A DNA stretch of 64,000 nt from JBBQVS01 sp964250765 (lineage in GTDB: Bacteria > Chloroflexota > Ktedonobacteria > Ktedonobacterales > Ktedonobacteraceae), in contig CAXUHF010000005.1 of the NCBI GenBank assembly GCA_964250765.1, positions 17,234 to 81,233 on the forward strand, written 5' to 3'. A program made the position numbers and the translations under genes. This document shows positions 25,449 through 35,104 of the stretch, piece after piece (positions within the stretch are counted from its first letter, which is position 1; each line of letters opens with the position of its first letter). Under the pieces are notes generated by a model. The model saw only the letters and a program-made list of their open reading frames with translations, was not told the DNA's origin and ran no database searches.

Positions 25449-28400
25449 ACCCAATCTCTTCCCCAAAAAAGATATCGACTTGCCGCAGAATACCAACGAT
25501 ATTGTACGCTTCCTCATCGGGTAAAGGACGCGCTACCTGCGAACTTAGTATTTGTAAGGCATGACGACAGATACTGAGTTCACGTGGAAATTGTTGCTCT
25601 ACCTGCATACGTACCATGTCGCTCACAAGCATGCCTTTGTGCTGTATTCCACGCTCAAGGACACAGGCAATGTGGAGAATGAAGCCAGCTAATACCTCGA
25701 TCTCGAATGTTTCACCAACTTCGACCTCAATCAGTTCAATCATACGTTCGATGAGCGGCACAGCTCGTGTGGGATTGAGGAACAAGAGGCGTTGACTCAA
25801 CGTGTACGTGATTTCACGAATTAAATCTGTGCGTTGCGTGAAGATTGGTGTTGCAACCTGTGGTAACGCTGAACGCTGTAGTAGGGCTGGATCAATGAGT
25901 GTGCCACCTAGAAGTGTACGCAGACGTGCGATACCATCGCCGAAGAGAATCTCCGTCAGCGAGAGGAAGGGATAGTTTTCCAGGTGCGGATTGATGGTAC
26001 CAACAATAGCAACAATTTGTCTATTGCCTACTAAGCGTTGTATCTCGTCTTCGGTTTTGCCCGAAAGGTTGATGTCCATACAAATGATTTCTACGTTCTG
26101 TCGATGAAGGTCTGGAAGTCGTTCCTCCATCAATTCAGCGAGTTTGGTGGCACTCCCAAAACCAGTGAGACACACGGAAAGTATGACACGAGACGAGTAA
26201 GCAGTTTGTGCCGTTGCCTCGTCAGAGAACGTGCGCATTACGCTAGAAGGAGTGGTCGCTACCTCTGTTGTGCTTTGCACAAGACTTGCTGTTAACTGAT
26301 CAAGTGTGATGTGTTTCGCACGCTGCCCTCGGCGTACTGCCTCTACAGCTAATGGCGTACTTACATCGGCAAGTGCGCGAACCTGTATTCCTGTGCGCTG
26401 CGCGACTAATTCACTAAGTGAAAGCAGAGAGGCAAAATCAACGAGTAGAAGGACACCACTTCCCTGATCTGCCAATGATACCTGTTGCGCAACCTGCGTC
26501 ACAATCTCTTCAGGCGATTGTTCCAACGTAAGTTCCATGAAAAAGACTGAATTGACACCGACAAGTGTGTTTGCCAGTTCTGCCAATCCTTGAGCAACAC
26601 CTCGTCCATGCGTTGCCACAACAACCCCTATTGTTGCCTCCTCACTACTTAATAGTGTGTCGGCGTTCGCCAGAAGAACGGTCAATACATCCGTCTCGCT
26701 TTCAGGTAAGGAGACACCTAGCAAAGAACGCACACGGAGTAAGGCCATCTGTGCGACCTCATACTCTATTGGATAGGTGTGACGCATAGCTTGCAGTGCA
26801 GGCATGACAAGATGATGACCATGCGCGATGTGTTCTAAAGCACTCATCAAATGAAGTGTGAGTACAAGGGAAAGTTTTTCAGGAAATACTCGCTCTAGCT
26901 GCTCTTCCGCATACTGGATAATGGTATGGCTTACAGTCATAATATGTTCATTTACAAGATGCGAGACGGTTTCGTGTTGCTCTTGCTGAGGAGTATTGAG
27001 AGTATCAGCGAAACGCTGAAAGTAGTGTTGAATATCAAGATGCAACAGTTGATTGATCTCTTGCTCCGAAAGCCCTCCATTGCGAAGTGCGTTCAGGTCG
27101 CTGCTAATTGTATTATAAAGGTCACGAGCTGATTCTGGAATGCGTTCAAGGCTCAATCCAGTTGGTGTAAAGCTATGCGTTGCATCGAGAATATACAATA
27201 GTGGCTCCAGTGCGCGATGCATTTCTGCAGTTCGCAGGAGTCCGCGTCGTACATGCTCTGGCAGTGTCTCTGTAGACACATTGAGTTCGGGCAGGTTTTT
27301 TGTGCGATAGTCCAGATAGGCGCGAGCACAGATGAGCTGAACATCGGTGCGAAGTTGCCCAATATTGCCTACACAATCATAGAGTAAGAGCGCGCGCAAA
27401 ACCTGTGGCGCGACATGAATATGTACGCCAATACTGCTACACTCGGTGGTGAAGAAGGCGCGAATGAGTTCATACCGTTCGGTCATGGTACGCTCTTGTA
27501 GCCCCGGAAGCGTAATCGTCATCGGGATACGGCGGCGAAATGTCGGTAGCAAACTAATGGTCGGGTCCTCAGTTGTTGCTGCTAGAAGGAGCAGTGACGC
27601 TTGCCGTTCGCGTGTATCGCCCATACGTCGGAAACGTTCGCGGTCCATCAGGTAAAAGAGCATCTCCTGACCCTCTGGCGGCAAGCGATGTACTTCGTCT
27701 AAGAAGAGTATGCCATGATGTGCTTGTTCGACTAAGCCTTCACGATCATGCTCAGCACCCGTGTAGGCACCGCGTACGACACCGAAGAGATGAGCCATGA
27801 GTAGTTGTGGATTGCCTGCATAGTCAGCACAGTTAAAGCTAACAAATGGCGCGTCGAGTGCCAACGCTTGTTGCTCTACTGCGAAGGCATGCATAAGACG
27901 AGCCAGCGTTGTTTTGCCCACACCGCTAGGACCATGTAGAAGTGTGTGTAGTCCGCGTGGTGGATAGAGTATAGCTGCTTTCGCTTGTTGAATAGCAACT
28001 TTTAAACCCTCATTACTGCCAATCAATGTGTCAAAACTTGTAACGACGGTTCCCGTAGAGACTGATGCGGCAATCATAGTAGGCTTAGCGTGTACAGGCG
28101 TAGAAGCCTTGGTTGGTTGTGATATCATGCGAGCTTGTGCTGTATTTTGTACTGAACTCATGGCAAGCGATGCGACAGGCTCATCAACTGCTGTTTTCAC
28201 AGCGAATAGTACAGGGCGTCCAGGGAAACGCTCTATAACGCCTTCCTGGGCTAGCCGGTTCAGGTCGCGACTGGCGTTTGTGCGGTCTATCACTGCCTGT
28301 TCCGCAACTTCTTCAGCACTGAAGCCGACATGACGACGTAACAAAAATGCTGTATTCTGTTGCGCAGGTTGTTCACACAAGAAATGAAGTGCTTCCAAAA

Positions 28401-28461
28401 CGCGATTCTTACGCTGCACGAAACGATCCCTTTCACGGTGGGCCGTGCGAGGTTCGCCCAC
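25447..28461 (-). CDS. LevR-type sigma-54 activator with PRD and PTS domains
   Basis: 1004 residues. An N-terminal winged helix (~15-85) is followed by a linker and an AAA+ sigma-54 domain (~145-390): Walker A HGPSGVGKT (176-184), GAYTGA (231-236) that touches sigma-54, and Walker B LFLDE (252-256). PRD1 is ~500-570 (H545, H549 region), an EIIA-Man-like domain ~610-730 has H618 (VVVATHGRG), an EIIB-like domain ~758-850 has C764 (VCLTGFGS), and PRD2 ~880-985 has H930 (ILHIACVLERG). This is the architecture of LevR and related PTS-controlled activators: phosphorylation of the PRDs by HPr and EIIB tunes activity to sugar supply. It lies directly upstream of the PTS genes. Its stop codon falls in a repeat end. 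Confidence 0.92.
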   Translation of the reverse strand: MGEPRTAHRERDRFVQRKNRVLEALHFLCEQPAQQNTAFLLRRHVGFSAEEVAEQAVIDRTNASRDLNRLAQEGVIERFPGRPVLFAVKTAVDEPVASLAMSSVQNTAQARMISQPTKASTPVHAKPTMIAASVSTGTVVTSFDTLIGSNEGLKVAIQQAKAAILYPPRGLHTLLHGPSGVGKTTLARLMHAFAVEQQALALDAPFVSFNCADYAGNPQLLMAHLFGVVRGAYTGAEHDREGLVEQAHHGILFLDEVHRLPPEGQEMLFYLMDRERFRRMGDTRERQASLLLLAATTEDPTISLLPTFRRRIPMTITLPGLQERTMTERYELIRAFFTTECSSIGVHIHVAPQVLRALLLYDCVGNIGQLRTDVQLICARAYLDYRTKNLPELNVSTETLPEHVRRGLLRTAEMHRALEPLLYILDATHSFTPTGLSLERIPESARDLYNTISSDLNALRNGGLSEQEINQLLHLDIQHYFQRFADTLNTPQQEQHETVSHLVNEHIMTVSHTIIQYAEEQLERVFPEKLSLVLTLHLMSALEHIAHGHHLVMPALQAMRHTYPIEYEVAQMALLRVRSLLGVSLPESETDVLTVLLANADTLLSSEEATIGVVVATHGRGVAQGLAELANTLVGVNSVFFMELTLEQSPEEIVTQVAQQVSLADQGSGVLLLVDFASLLSLSELVAQRTGIQVRALADVSTPLAVEAVRRGQRAKHITLDQLTASLVQSTTEVATTPSSVMRTFSDEATAQTAYSSRVILSVCLTGFGSATKLAELMEERLPDLHRQNVEIICMDINLSGKTEDEIQRLVGNRQIVAIVGTINPHLENYPFLSLTEILFGDGIARLRTLLGGTLIDPALLQRSALPQVATPIFTQRTDLIREITYTLSQRLLFLNPTRAVPLIERMIELIEVEVGETFEIEVLAGFILHIACVLERGIQHKGMLVSDMVRMQVEQQFPRELSICRHALQILSSQVARPLPDEEAYNIVGILRQVDIFFGEEIG

Positions 28462-28660
28462 ATCTTTGTAGTTATTGAGTGTAGAGGAGGGAAGCTATCA
28501 ACAGCGTTGGTGATGTTGCACACTACTCTTCTTTATACTACGTCATGTATCTGTACAATTTCACAATAGAAATACAATATCGTAATAAAAAAGGTGGTAA
28601 AATTATAGTGATGTCATTCTAATGATAGCGTTGCCGACTGAATGAAGAGGAGTTCCCCTT

Positions 28661-30202
28661 ATGAGTGACACTACTGGTAGCGTAGCACGACGATATCATA
28701 CGAGAACAAATCACTCTGTACAGAGTGTCGAAGAAGACTCGTATCAGATGGATAGAAATGACCGTCCGCTTCCCTATAAAATCTACTCATCACTCGAATC
28801 ACTTGTCCTGCCAAATAGTTTTGCCTCCTCTACCATGTCCGCGCTCAATGCCATCGCATCGTCAGTTAGCTCTTCTGATGAAGAAGAGCAGATACCAGAC
28901 CGAGAGATGCTTGCACGTTTGTGCTTTTTCGCCAACGGAGTTACGAAGCGGTTTCATCTTGCGTCAGGCCAAGAGTTTGGGTTGAGAGCCGCCGCTTGTA
29001 CTGGTGCGCTTTTTCATATTGAGCTGTATGTTGTGTGTGGTGATGTCCCAGGACTTCCAGCAGGAGTGTATCACTTTGGTGCACACGATACGAGTTTTAG
29101 ACAATTGCGTTCAGGCGATTTTCGGCAAGTGCTTGTTGAGGCAACAGGGAACGAACCATCAATAGCAGAGGCTTCCGCTATTCTCATTTGTACCAGCATG
29201 TTTTGGCGTAATGCTTATAAGTATCAAGAGCGAGCGTATCGTCATACGTTCTGGGATAATGGCACTGTTCTAGCAAATCTGCTAGCTGAATCTGTATCTA
29301 TAGATATATCCGCTAAGATTATTCTAGGCTTCGTGGACAAGCAAGTAAATGCCCTCCTCGATGTGAACACACAACAAGAGGCGGTTGTGACGCTTGTAGC
29401 GTTAGGTCATACAAGCAAAAGACCATCTGCATCTCCTCCTATCACACAATTGTATCTTCCTACAGTTAGGATTTCGGCACGAGAACAATTATTTCCTCTT
29501 ATTCACACAGTTCATACTGCGTCCTCGCTGACAACAAGTAGTGAGGTTGCTGCATGGCGCGGTTTATCAACGCAACAAAGCCTTGAGACTCCTTCTCAAC
29601 CGCTTCTGTCGCTCACACCACTTGCGCCTACACAATTACCGCAAGATGCACTAGAGGACGTAATTAAACGAAGAGGTTCTACACGTCGCTTTACCAAAGA
29701 GTCTCTTTCGTTTGAGCAACTTTCGACGATGCTCATATGTGCTATGCATAGCATTCCTGCCGATTGTATGGAGCCAGAGGAAAGGCCGATCAATGACCTT
29801 TACCTGATTGTAAATGCTGTAGACGGCTTGGAAGTGGGGACATACGTCCTACATCGGAAAGAACAAGCACTCGAATTTCTTCAAAAAGGCGACTTTCGAG
29901 AGACTGCCTTTCATCTCGCACTCGATCAGGACTTGGGAGGTGATGCTGCTGTCAACATCTACGTTTTAGCCGACTTAGAGCCAGTGCTTGAGCGTTTCGG
30001 AGACCGAGGCTATCGCGTGGCACAACTGGAAGCGTCTATTCTCGCAGGTAAACTGTATCTAGCTGCCTACGCTTTACGTTTGGGAGCAACAGGGCTTACC
30101 TTCTTTGATGATGAAGTTACGTCTTTTTTCTCACCTCATAGTGCAGGAAAAAGTGTGATGTTTTTGATTGCTCTTGGCAAACCATTTAAGAAAAATAAAT
30201 AA
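28661..30202 (+). CDS. Tandem nitroreductase-fold protein (SagB/ThcOx type)
   Basis: 513 residues. Two nitroreductase-like halves: residues ~20-255 (YHTRTNHS start, GALFHIELYVV, LPAGVYHFGAHDTSFRQL) and ~325-508 (RRGSTRRFTKESLSFEQLS, VGTYVLHRKEQALEFLQKG, EASILAGKLYLAAYALRLGATGLTFFDD). This is the SagB/ThcOx dehydrogenase layout, in which an FMN enzyme oxidises thiazoline or oxazoline rings in RiPP precursors. No YcaO cyclodehydratase or precursor peptide is visible nearby, so this role is doubtful here. The second half keeps the R-x-S-x-R-x-F FMN-contact motif; the first half is diverged. It starts after GAGGAGTTCCCCTT. The LLM oxidoreductase follows closely. Confidence 0.85.
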   Translation: MSDTTGSVARRYHTRTNHSVQSVEEDSYQMDRNDRPLPYKIYSSLESLVLPNSFASSTMSALNAIASSVSSSDEEEQIPDREMLARLCFFANGVTKRFHLASGQEFGLRAAACTGALFHIELYVVCGDVPGLPAGVYHFGAHDTSFRQLRSGDFRQVLVEATGNEPSIAEASAILICTSMFWRNAYKYQERAYRHTFWDNGTVLANLLAESVSIDISAKIILGFVDKQVNALLDVNTQQEAVVTLVALGHTSKRPSASPPITQLYLPTVRISAREQLFPLIHTVHTASSLTTSSEVAAWRGLSTQQSLETPSQPLLSLTPLAPTQLPQDALEDVIKRRGSTRRFTKESLSFEQLSTMLICAMHSIPADCMEPEERPINDLYLIVNAVDGLEVGTYVLHRKEQALEFLQKGDFRETAFHLALDQDLGGDAAVNIYVLADLEPVLERFGDRGYRVAQLEASILAGKLYLAAYALRLGATGLTFFDDEVTSFFSPHSAGKSVMFLIALGKPFKKNK

Positions 30203-30240
30203 TAGTGTCTATCGTTCAAAACATAGAGGAGAGCTTAGAT

Positions 30241-31191
30241 ATGACAATGCAGTATGGTATCATCGTTCCCCAGGGTTGGCGTATGGACCTTGTAGGGATT
30301 GCTGATCCCGTTGAGGCATACGAGACAATGACACGTGTGGCACAAGAGGCGGAGGCACTTGATTATTCCTCCATTTGGCTCTTTGACCATTTTCATACGG
30401 TGCCTGTTCCCACACAAGAGGTGACGTTTGAGTGCTGGACGAGTACTGCCGCACTTGCTCGTGACACCAAACGGGTGCGTATTGGGCAAATGGTGACGTG
30501 TAACGGCTATCGCAATCCGACACTTATGGCAAAGATGGCGTCAACCGTCGATGTGTTATCACATGGACGACTCGACTTCGGCATTGGTGCAGGTTGGTAT
30601 GAGCATGAATACCGCGCTTATGGCTACGACTATCCCGATGCACCCGAACGCCTACGCTATCTGCGCGAGGCCGTCCAGATTTTTCATGCGATGTGGACGC
30701 AGGACGAGGCCGTATTTGAGGGCAAATACTACCAAGTTCGTGGTGCTATCAATTCACCAAAAGGCGTGCAGAAACCGCATATTCCTCTCTTGATTGGTGG
30801 ATCAGGTGAGCAAGTCACACTCAAACTGGTCGCGCAATATGGCGATGCCTGCAATATCTCAAACGCTGATATTCCTGTGCTTGAACATAAGTTTGCTGTC
30901 CTGAAGCAGCATTGTGAAGATATCAGGCGCGACTATAATAGCATTAAACGTACATTACTTATTAACTGTACGATTGGTGAGACGGAGGAGGAGGCATTAG
31001 AAAAATTGCCCGCATCCTCACGTAACCAACTGGAGACCTTACGTTTGCAGTCGCTCTTTGGCACACCTCAAACAATTCGCGAACGTCTAGCTGAATATGA
31101 AGAGGCAGGGGTGCAAGAGGTGATTATCTGGTTTCCAGATGCCGCCCACCTTCAATCCGTTCGGTTGTTCGCGGAGCAGTGCATGAAGTAA
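30241..31191 (+). CDS. LLM-class flavin/F420-dependent oxidoreductase
   Basis: 316 residues of the luciferase-like TIM-barrel family. Segments include IIVPQGWRMDLVGI, SIWLFDHFHTVP, ECWTSTAALARDTKRVRIGQMV, GRLDFGIGAGWYEHEY and PLLIGGSGEQVTLKLVAQYGD, the last being the phosphate-binding loop for FMN or F420. The pattern is that of actinobacterial/chloroflexi F420-dependent oxidoreductases, but cofactor choice cannot be proven from sequence. The start 30241 follows AGGAGAGC by 8 bases; a GTG at 30205 would extend the frame. It lies 38 bases after the nitroreductase and may be cotranscribed. Confidence 0.88.
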   Translation: MTMQYGIIVPQGWRMDLVGIADPVEAYETMTRVAQEAEALDYSSIWLFDHFHTVPVPTQEVTFECWTSTAALARDTKRVRIGQMVTCNGYRNPTLMAKMASTVDVLSHGRLDFGIGAGWYEHEYRAYGYDYPDAPERLRYLREAVQIFHAMWTQDEAVFEGKYYQVRGAINSPKGVQKPHIPLLIGGSGEQVTLKLVAQYGDACNISNADIPVLEHKFAVLKQHCEDIRRDYNSIKRTLLINCTIGETEEEALEKLPASSRNQLETLRLQSLFGTPQTIRERLAEYEEAGVQEVIIWFPDAAHLQSVRLFAEQCMK

Positions 31192-31222
31192 TGTGTCTTG
31201 AGAAAATACTTTGGTAATACTG

Positions 31223-31309
31223 CGGACGCCCACAAGGAGCTACCCTACTATACACGATGTAGAGCACAAACAAGCGTTATATAGTAGGGTGGCTCCTTGT
31301 GGGCGTCCG
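31223..31309. repeat. Long inverted repeat, 30-bp arms
   Basis: Arms 31223-31252 and 31280-31309 match at 29 of 30 positions (CGGACGCCCACAAGGAGC then ACCCTACTATA). The loop is 27 bases. It follows the LLM oxidoreductase and may terminate that transcript. The arms are far longer than needed for termination, as with the other palindromes in the window. No other copy is present here. Confidence 0.75.
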
Positions 31310-31642
31310 TGGACCTTTTCGCTTCTTCATCCTCATATATGGCATGAACAAGCAAGCTGTAGCTCTTGACAGACTGTTACATCATACTCTATCATACCTG
31401 CAATGAGAAATATCTCTATTACTATGAAGATGGTAAGAGAACACATTTCTATTTCTCATGGAACAAGCACATGCAGACGAATCTTTGAGATGCTTTTTTC
31501 TGTTTAGTGTGAGTAAAGAAAGGAAAAACGTTTTTGGTTATGTATTGATGATATTCAATGCATGATTGTCGCTAGTTTCTCAAAGTATGCGTCATACAAT
31601 GCTTAATGTAAGGCAGCAAGATTTATTTGGAGGTACGTTTAC
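31310..31642. other. Intergenic, promoter region of permease
   Basis: 333 bases before the APC permease. A purine-rich GGAGGT (31629-31634) serves as ribosome-binding site. No other gene or strong palindrome was seen. Confidence 0.5.
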
Positions 31643-33157
31643 ATGGCAGCAACCTCTGGTAGTGATGCAAATACTAACGACGTTTTACGGTCCGAGCGTA
31701 TCGCGGGTGGTATTCTCCCCAAAGTATTGAACTCCTTTGATATGGTCGCTATTTTTGTTGCAATTGTGCTTTTCATTAGCAACTCTGCTGGTGTTGCGGC
31801 AGGAGCTGGGCCTTCAGCCTACTCGTACTGGATTCTTGGTTTTCTTACCTTCCTCATTCCAGGTGCTATTGTCACTGGTCAGCTTGGTCTCATGTTCCCC
31901 GGTGAGGGTTCTATTTATGTTTGGACGAGCAAGGCGTTTGGACCATTCATGGGCTTCTTCGCAGGTTTTTGCTCCTGGTGGCCTGGTGTGCTTGTGATGA
32001 TTGCTACAGGTGACGCTGTAGTATCGCTTATTCAGCAGTTCAATAGTAGTTGGCTGGGTGATCCGTGGCAACAAGGTTTGGTAATTATTCTCGTGATTGC
32101 CTTCTCTTTTTTCATTTCTATCCTGCGTTTCCGTGTAACGCAGAACTTTGTGAACGTAGTCTTTGTAGCTTATGGCGGCGCAATTTTGCTGATTGGAATT
32201 GCTGGTCTGCTTGCTTTCTTTGGTGGACATGCGGCAAAGGTGGACTACTCACCACATAACTGGTCTCCTAGCATTGCTACGTACACCTTCTACGGCACTG
32301 TTATCTTGGCACTGCTTGGTGTTGAGGTACCTCTTAACATGGGCGTTGAAATCAACAACACACGCTCTATTACACGCTATCTCCTTTGGGGTGCTGCTGT
32401 TGTCATCGTAGCATACCTCATCGGCACCTTTGGAGTAATGATGGCTGTTCCTGTGAAAGACCAGGGTAGTCCGGCTGCGATCTCAGAGGCAGTTCAGCGC
32501 GGTTTTGGCGCGGCAGGTCCGTTCCTTGGTATCGTCGTAAACTTCATTTTCATTGGTTTCTTTCTCTTTAACACTGCTGTGTACAACTACTCGTTTGGGC
32601 GCTTGCTCTTCGTCTCAGGACTCGATCAGCGTCTACCGGCAGTGATTAGTAAGGTCAATGCCAACAAAGTACCGTGGGTCGCCATGCTGGTCCAAACAGT
32701 CATTGCAGCGTTCTTTACGGCTTTAGCGTTTATCATTGTTCCTTACGCCATCAAGACAGGGTTCACGGCTGTGAACTTATCCACAGACATCTATTGGATA
32801 CTCCAAGCCGCAGTAACCGTAATTTGGTGTGTATCAATGGTGATTTTGTTTGTTGACGTGATTATCATACGTAGCAAGTACCGTGAAACCTTCTCACGCA
32901 TTCAGCTTGCTCCCGACTGGGTATTTTACTTGTGCGCAGTCATTGGAGCGCTTGCAAGTGCCTTTGGGGTGTTTGTAATTTTTACAGGCCCTTGGACCTC
33001 TACTGGTGATATATCTTTGTCGCAATGGCAATTCTTAATTAGTGGTATTGCGCTTGTTTCGCTGGTCATTGGAGCCGTTCTCTTCTTCGTTGGGCAGAGC
33101 GCAGTGAAGAGGAAACAACTAAGTGATGAGGAACTTATTGCTCAAGTAACGCGATAG
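31643..33157 (+). CDS. APC-family amino-acid permease (paralogue 1)
   Basis: A 504-residue transporter with about 12 transmembrane helices. The N-terminal ~35 residues are cytoplasmic, followed by LNSFDMVAIFVAIVLFI. Conserved blocks include TGQLGLMFPGEGSIYVWTSK and GVEVPLNMGVEINN. It clearly resembles the permeases at 33234-34760 and 36508-38016 (shared MFPxEGS and VPLNMG blocks), so the three are paralogues in one island. Substrates are likely amino acids or related amines. A 24-bp terminator palindrome separates it from the convergent next gene. Confidence 0.88.
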   Translation: MAATSGSDANTNDVLRSERIAGGILPKVLNSFDMVAIFVAIVLFISNSAGVAAGAGPSAYSYWILGFLTFLIPGAIVTGQLGLMFPGEGSIYVWTSKAFGPFMGFFAGFCSWWPGVLVMIATGDAVVSLIQQFNSSWLGDPWQQGLVIILVIAFSFFISILRFRVTQNFVNVVFVAYGGAILLIGIAGLLAFFGGHAAKVDYSPHNWSPSIATYTFYGTVILALLGVEVPLNMGVEINNTRSITRYLLWGAAVVIVAYLIGTFGVMMAVPVKDQGSPAAISEAVQRGFGAAGPFLGIVVNFIFIGFFLFNTAVYNYSFGRLLFVSGLDQRLPAVISKVNANKVPWVAMLVQTVIAAFFTALAFIIVPYAIKTGFTAVNLSTDIYWILQAAVTVIWCVSMVILFVDVIIIRSKYRETFSRIQLAPDWVFYLCAVIGALASAFGVFVIFTGPWTSTGDISLSQWQFLISGIALVSLVIGAVLFFVGQSAVKRKQLSDEELIAQVTR

Positions 33158-33173
33158 CAACAAACATACATAT

Positions 33174-33227
33174 TACAAGACAAAAAGCTGGAAGCACAAA
33201 CCTATGTGCTTCCAGCTTTTTGTCTTG
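33174..33227. terminator. Bidirectional terminator, 24-bp stem
   Basis: Perfect arms 33174-33197 and 33204-33227 (ACAAGACAAAAAGCTGGAAG...) with a 6-base loop, located between two convergent permease genes. The A/T runs inside the arms can give U-tracts in both directions. Confidence 0.88.
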
Positions 33228-33233
33228 TAAAGA

Positions 33234-34760
33234 CTACTTTCTATAGATACTTTCTGTACTTTGCCAACTCGCCTCACTGGTAGCAAGAACACTGCCAATT
33301 GCAGCGATAACGATGCACACGACGGTCACACCACCTACAATGTAGAACCAGTATGTATTTGGTATTTGAGGTATCCATGCAATAAAGAGTGTATCGACGA
33401 TAGCAAGCAGGCAAGCTATAGGACCAATGATAGAACTAATAACAAGAACGGGCATTGGAAAGATGCGTGTACTATGAAATTTAGCTTTATCACGGTAGTA
33501 GAGAATGGCTAAATTGATAAAGAAAAACGCGGTAGAGATTGCCCATACGAGTGTCGCTCCTGCCTGACTGATGTTGTAAACCTCGGTCGCAAGGTCAGTA
33601 GGCTTGCCCACGTTCACAATATACGGAGCTACGATAAAAACCAGAACGGTGAAGATGACTGCCACAATTGTCTGAAAGAGTATCGCATTCGCTGGTATAC
33701 GGTTTTTGTTGAGCTTTCCTACGCGCATCGGTAGACGTTGATCGATACCAGCGACAAGGAGGAGGCGTGCGAATGTGCAGTTATAAACAACGGGTACTAT
33801 CACGAAAAAGCAAATGATGCAGACCGCAACAATATTGCCCATCGTTTTACCAAGTGTCATATCAACCGTCGTTACTAACGAGAAACCTCCAACACTCCCT
33901 ACACTTGAACCCTGCGTAATGAGGAGTGCGAGCGTTGCTATACCATAGCCAATGAAAACAAGCAAAGTTCCCCATAGCAAATGACGCTTCACTACTCTAC
34001 GCTCTTTTGCCTCATTAGTACCAGAGCCAACTATCTCTCCCCCCATGTTGAGAGGAACTTCAGTACCGAGGTATGCTAGCGTAATCAGTCCAAACAGGTT
34101 AATGTTTCCTGTCGTTGGATTCCACTTAATATTCCATCCATGTAGATCAGAGAAATTTGTAGCGGAAGGGTGTCCCTTTGCCAGCCACACAACGGCAGCT
34201 ATGCCTATGATAAGTACCGCTAAAAAGATAAGGCCAACCACCACATTGACGATGTTTTGCACAGTACGCTGACGCTGTAACGATAGCACACCAGAAAAGA
34301 TAATGATGCCGATAATGACTACGCCTTGTTGCCATGGCTCAACAAACCAACTACTGTTTAATCCCTGAAAAAAACTCATCACAATGTCGGCACCAGCAAC
34401 CATTACAAGCACGCCAGGAAACCATGCACAGAAGCCGATAAAGAAACTCCAGTAGCCACCAAGCGTCTTGTGTGTCCAGTTATACAACGAGCCTTCATGG
34501 GGAAACATGTATCCAAGTTGTGCTGTTGCAATGACGCATGGAATGAAGAAGGCAATACCGCCTAGCAACAAATAGGTGAAGGCAGCTGCTCCACCGCTTG
34601 CAGCCGTTGCTGCATTCACAATAAAGAAAATTGCCACTAGATAAGTTGTTGTCATGTCAAGTGTGCCTAGAATAGATGGCATTGCTTTGACAATATATTC
34701 CTCCGAGACAAGCGGCGTGTCTTCCGCACGCTCTTTTGCTGACATTCCGATCGTTGCCAT
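33234..34760 (-). CDS. APC-family amino-acid permease (paralogue 2)
   Basis: 508 residues, ~12 transmembrane helices. Conserved segments: LGTLDMTTTYLVAIFF, ATAQLGYMFPHEGSLYNWTHK, GTEVPLNMGGEI and RLLLVAGIDQRLPMRVGKLN. It is most like the 36508-38016 permease, with the identical MFPHEGSLYNWTHK block. It is divergent from the first glutamine-synthetase-like gene (35105), so coupled regulation of uptake and ligase is likely. The 344-base intergenic region contains a motif shared with the next divergent promoter. Import of an amine or amino-acid substrate for the ligase is inferred. Confidence 0.88.
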   Translation of the reverse strand: MATIGMSAKERAEDTPLVSEEYIVKAMPSILGTLDMTTTYLVAIFFIVNAATAASGGAAAFTYLLLGGIAFFIPCVIATAQLGYMFPHEGSLYNWTHKTLGGYWSFFIGFCAWFPGVLVMVAGADIVMSFFQGLNSSWFVEPWQQGVVIIGIIIFSGVLSLQRQRTVQNIVNVVVGLIFLAVLIIGIAAVVWLAKGHPSATNFSDLHGWNIKWNPTTGNINLFGLITLAYLGTEVPLNMGGEIVGSGTNEAKERRVVKRHLLWGTLLVFIGYGIATLALLITQGSSVGSVGGFSLVTTVDMTLGKTMGNIVAVCIICFFVIVPVVYNCTFARLLLVAGIDQRLPMRVGKLNKNRIPANAILFQTIVAVIFTVLVFIVAPYIVNVGKPTDLATEVYNISQAGATLVWAISTAFFFINLAILYYRDKAKFHSTRIFPMPVLVISSIIGPIACLLAIVDTLFIAWIPQIPNTYWFYIVGGVTVVCIVIAAIGSVLATSEASWQSTESIYRK

Positions 34761-35104
34761 GATTTTCCCCTTTATTCCTCCCTGACCAGGATACTAGCAG
34801 CACGTATCTTACATGCTTTCTCATGTTTTGTTTTATTAAGGTACTACTGTGATTGTTTTGAATACAATGATTTACTTATAAAAGATATATAGAACACTCT
34901 AAAGACAAGTATAGAGTATTCTAATTGTAGAGTCCAGTAGAAAAGGACACACTAGTACTTTCTACTTATATCAAGAAAGCCTGAAAACATTAAAAAAGAG
35001 TATGTGAGTAGTTCTTGTTTTCCATAAGGTACTTTGATATACTACCATCCTATAAACCTAGCTAGTCCCTTGTTACAAGAGTATTACGAATAGGAGAACT
35101 GGGT
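34761..35104. promoter_or_regulatory. Divergent promoter region, permease / GS-like gene
   Basis: 344 bases between the leftward permease and the rightward glutamine-synthetase-like gene. The motif AACACTCTA occurs at 34893-34901, with TATAGAGTATT on the opposite sense shortly after (34910-34920). The same AACACTCTA occurs, on the opposite strand, in the next divergent region (38139-38147). GGAGAAC is the ribosome-binding site before ATG 35105. Confidence 0.45.

Noticed and set aside
27446..27800. Plus-strand frames inside the LevR-type gene
   Set aside because: Shadows of the strongly coding minus-strand gene.
28661..31191. RiPP biosynthetic cluster
   Set aside because: SagB-like protein is present but no YcaO, leader peptidase or precursor peptide is visible.
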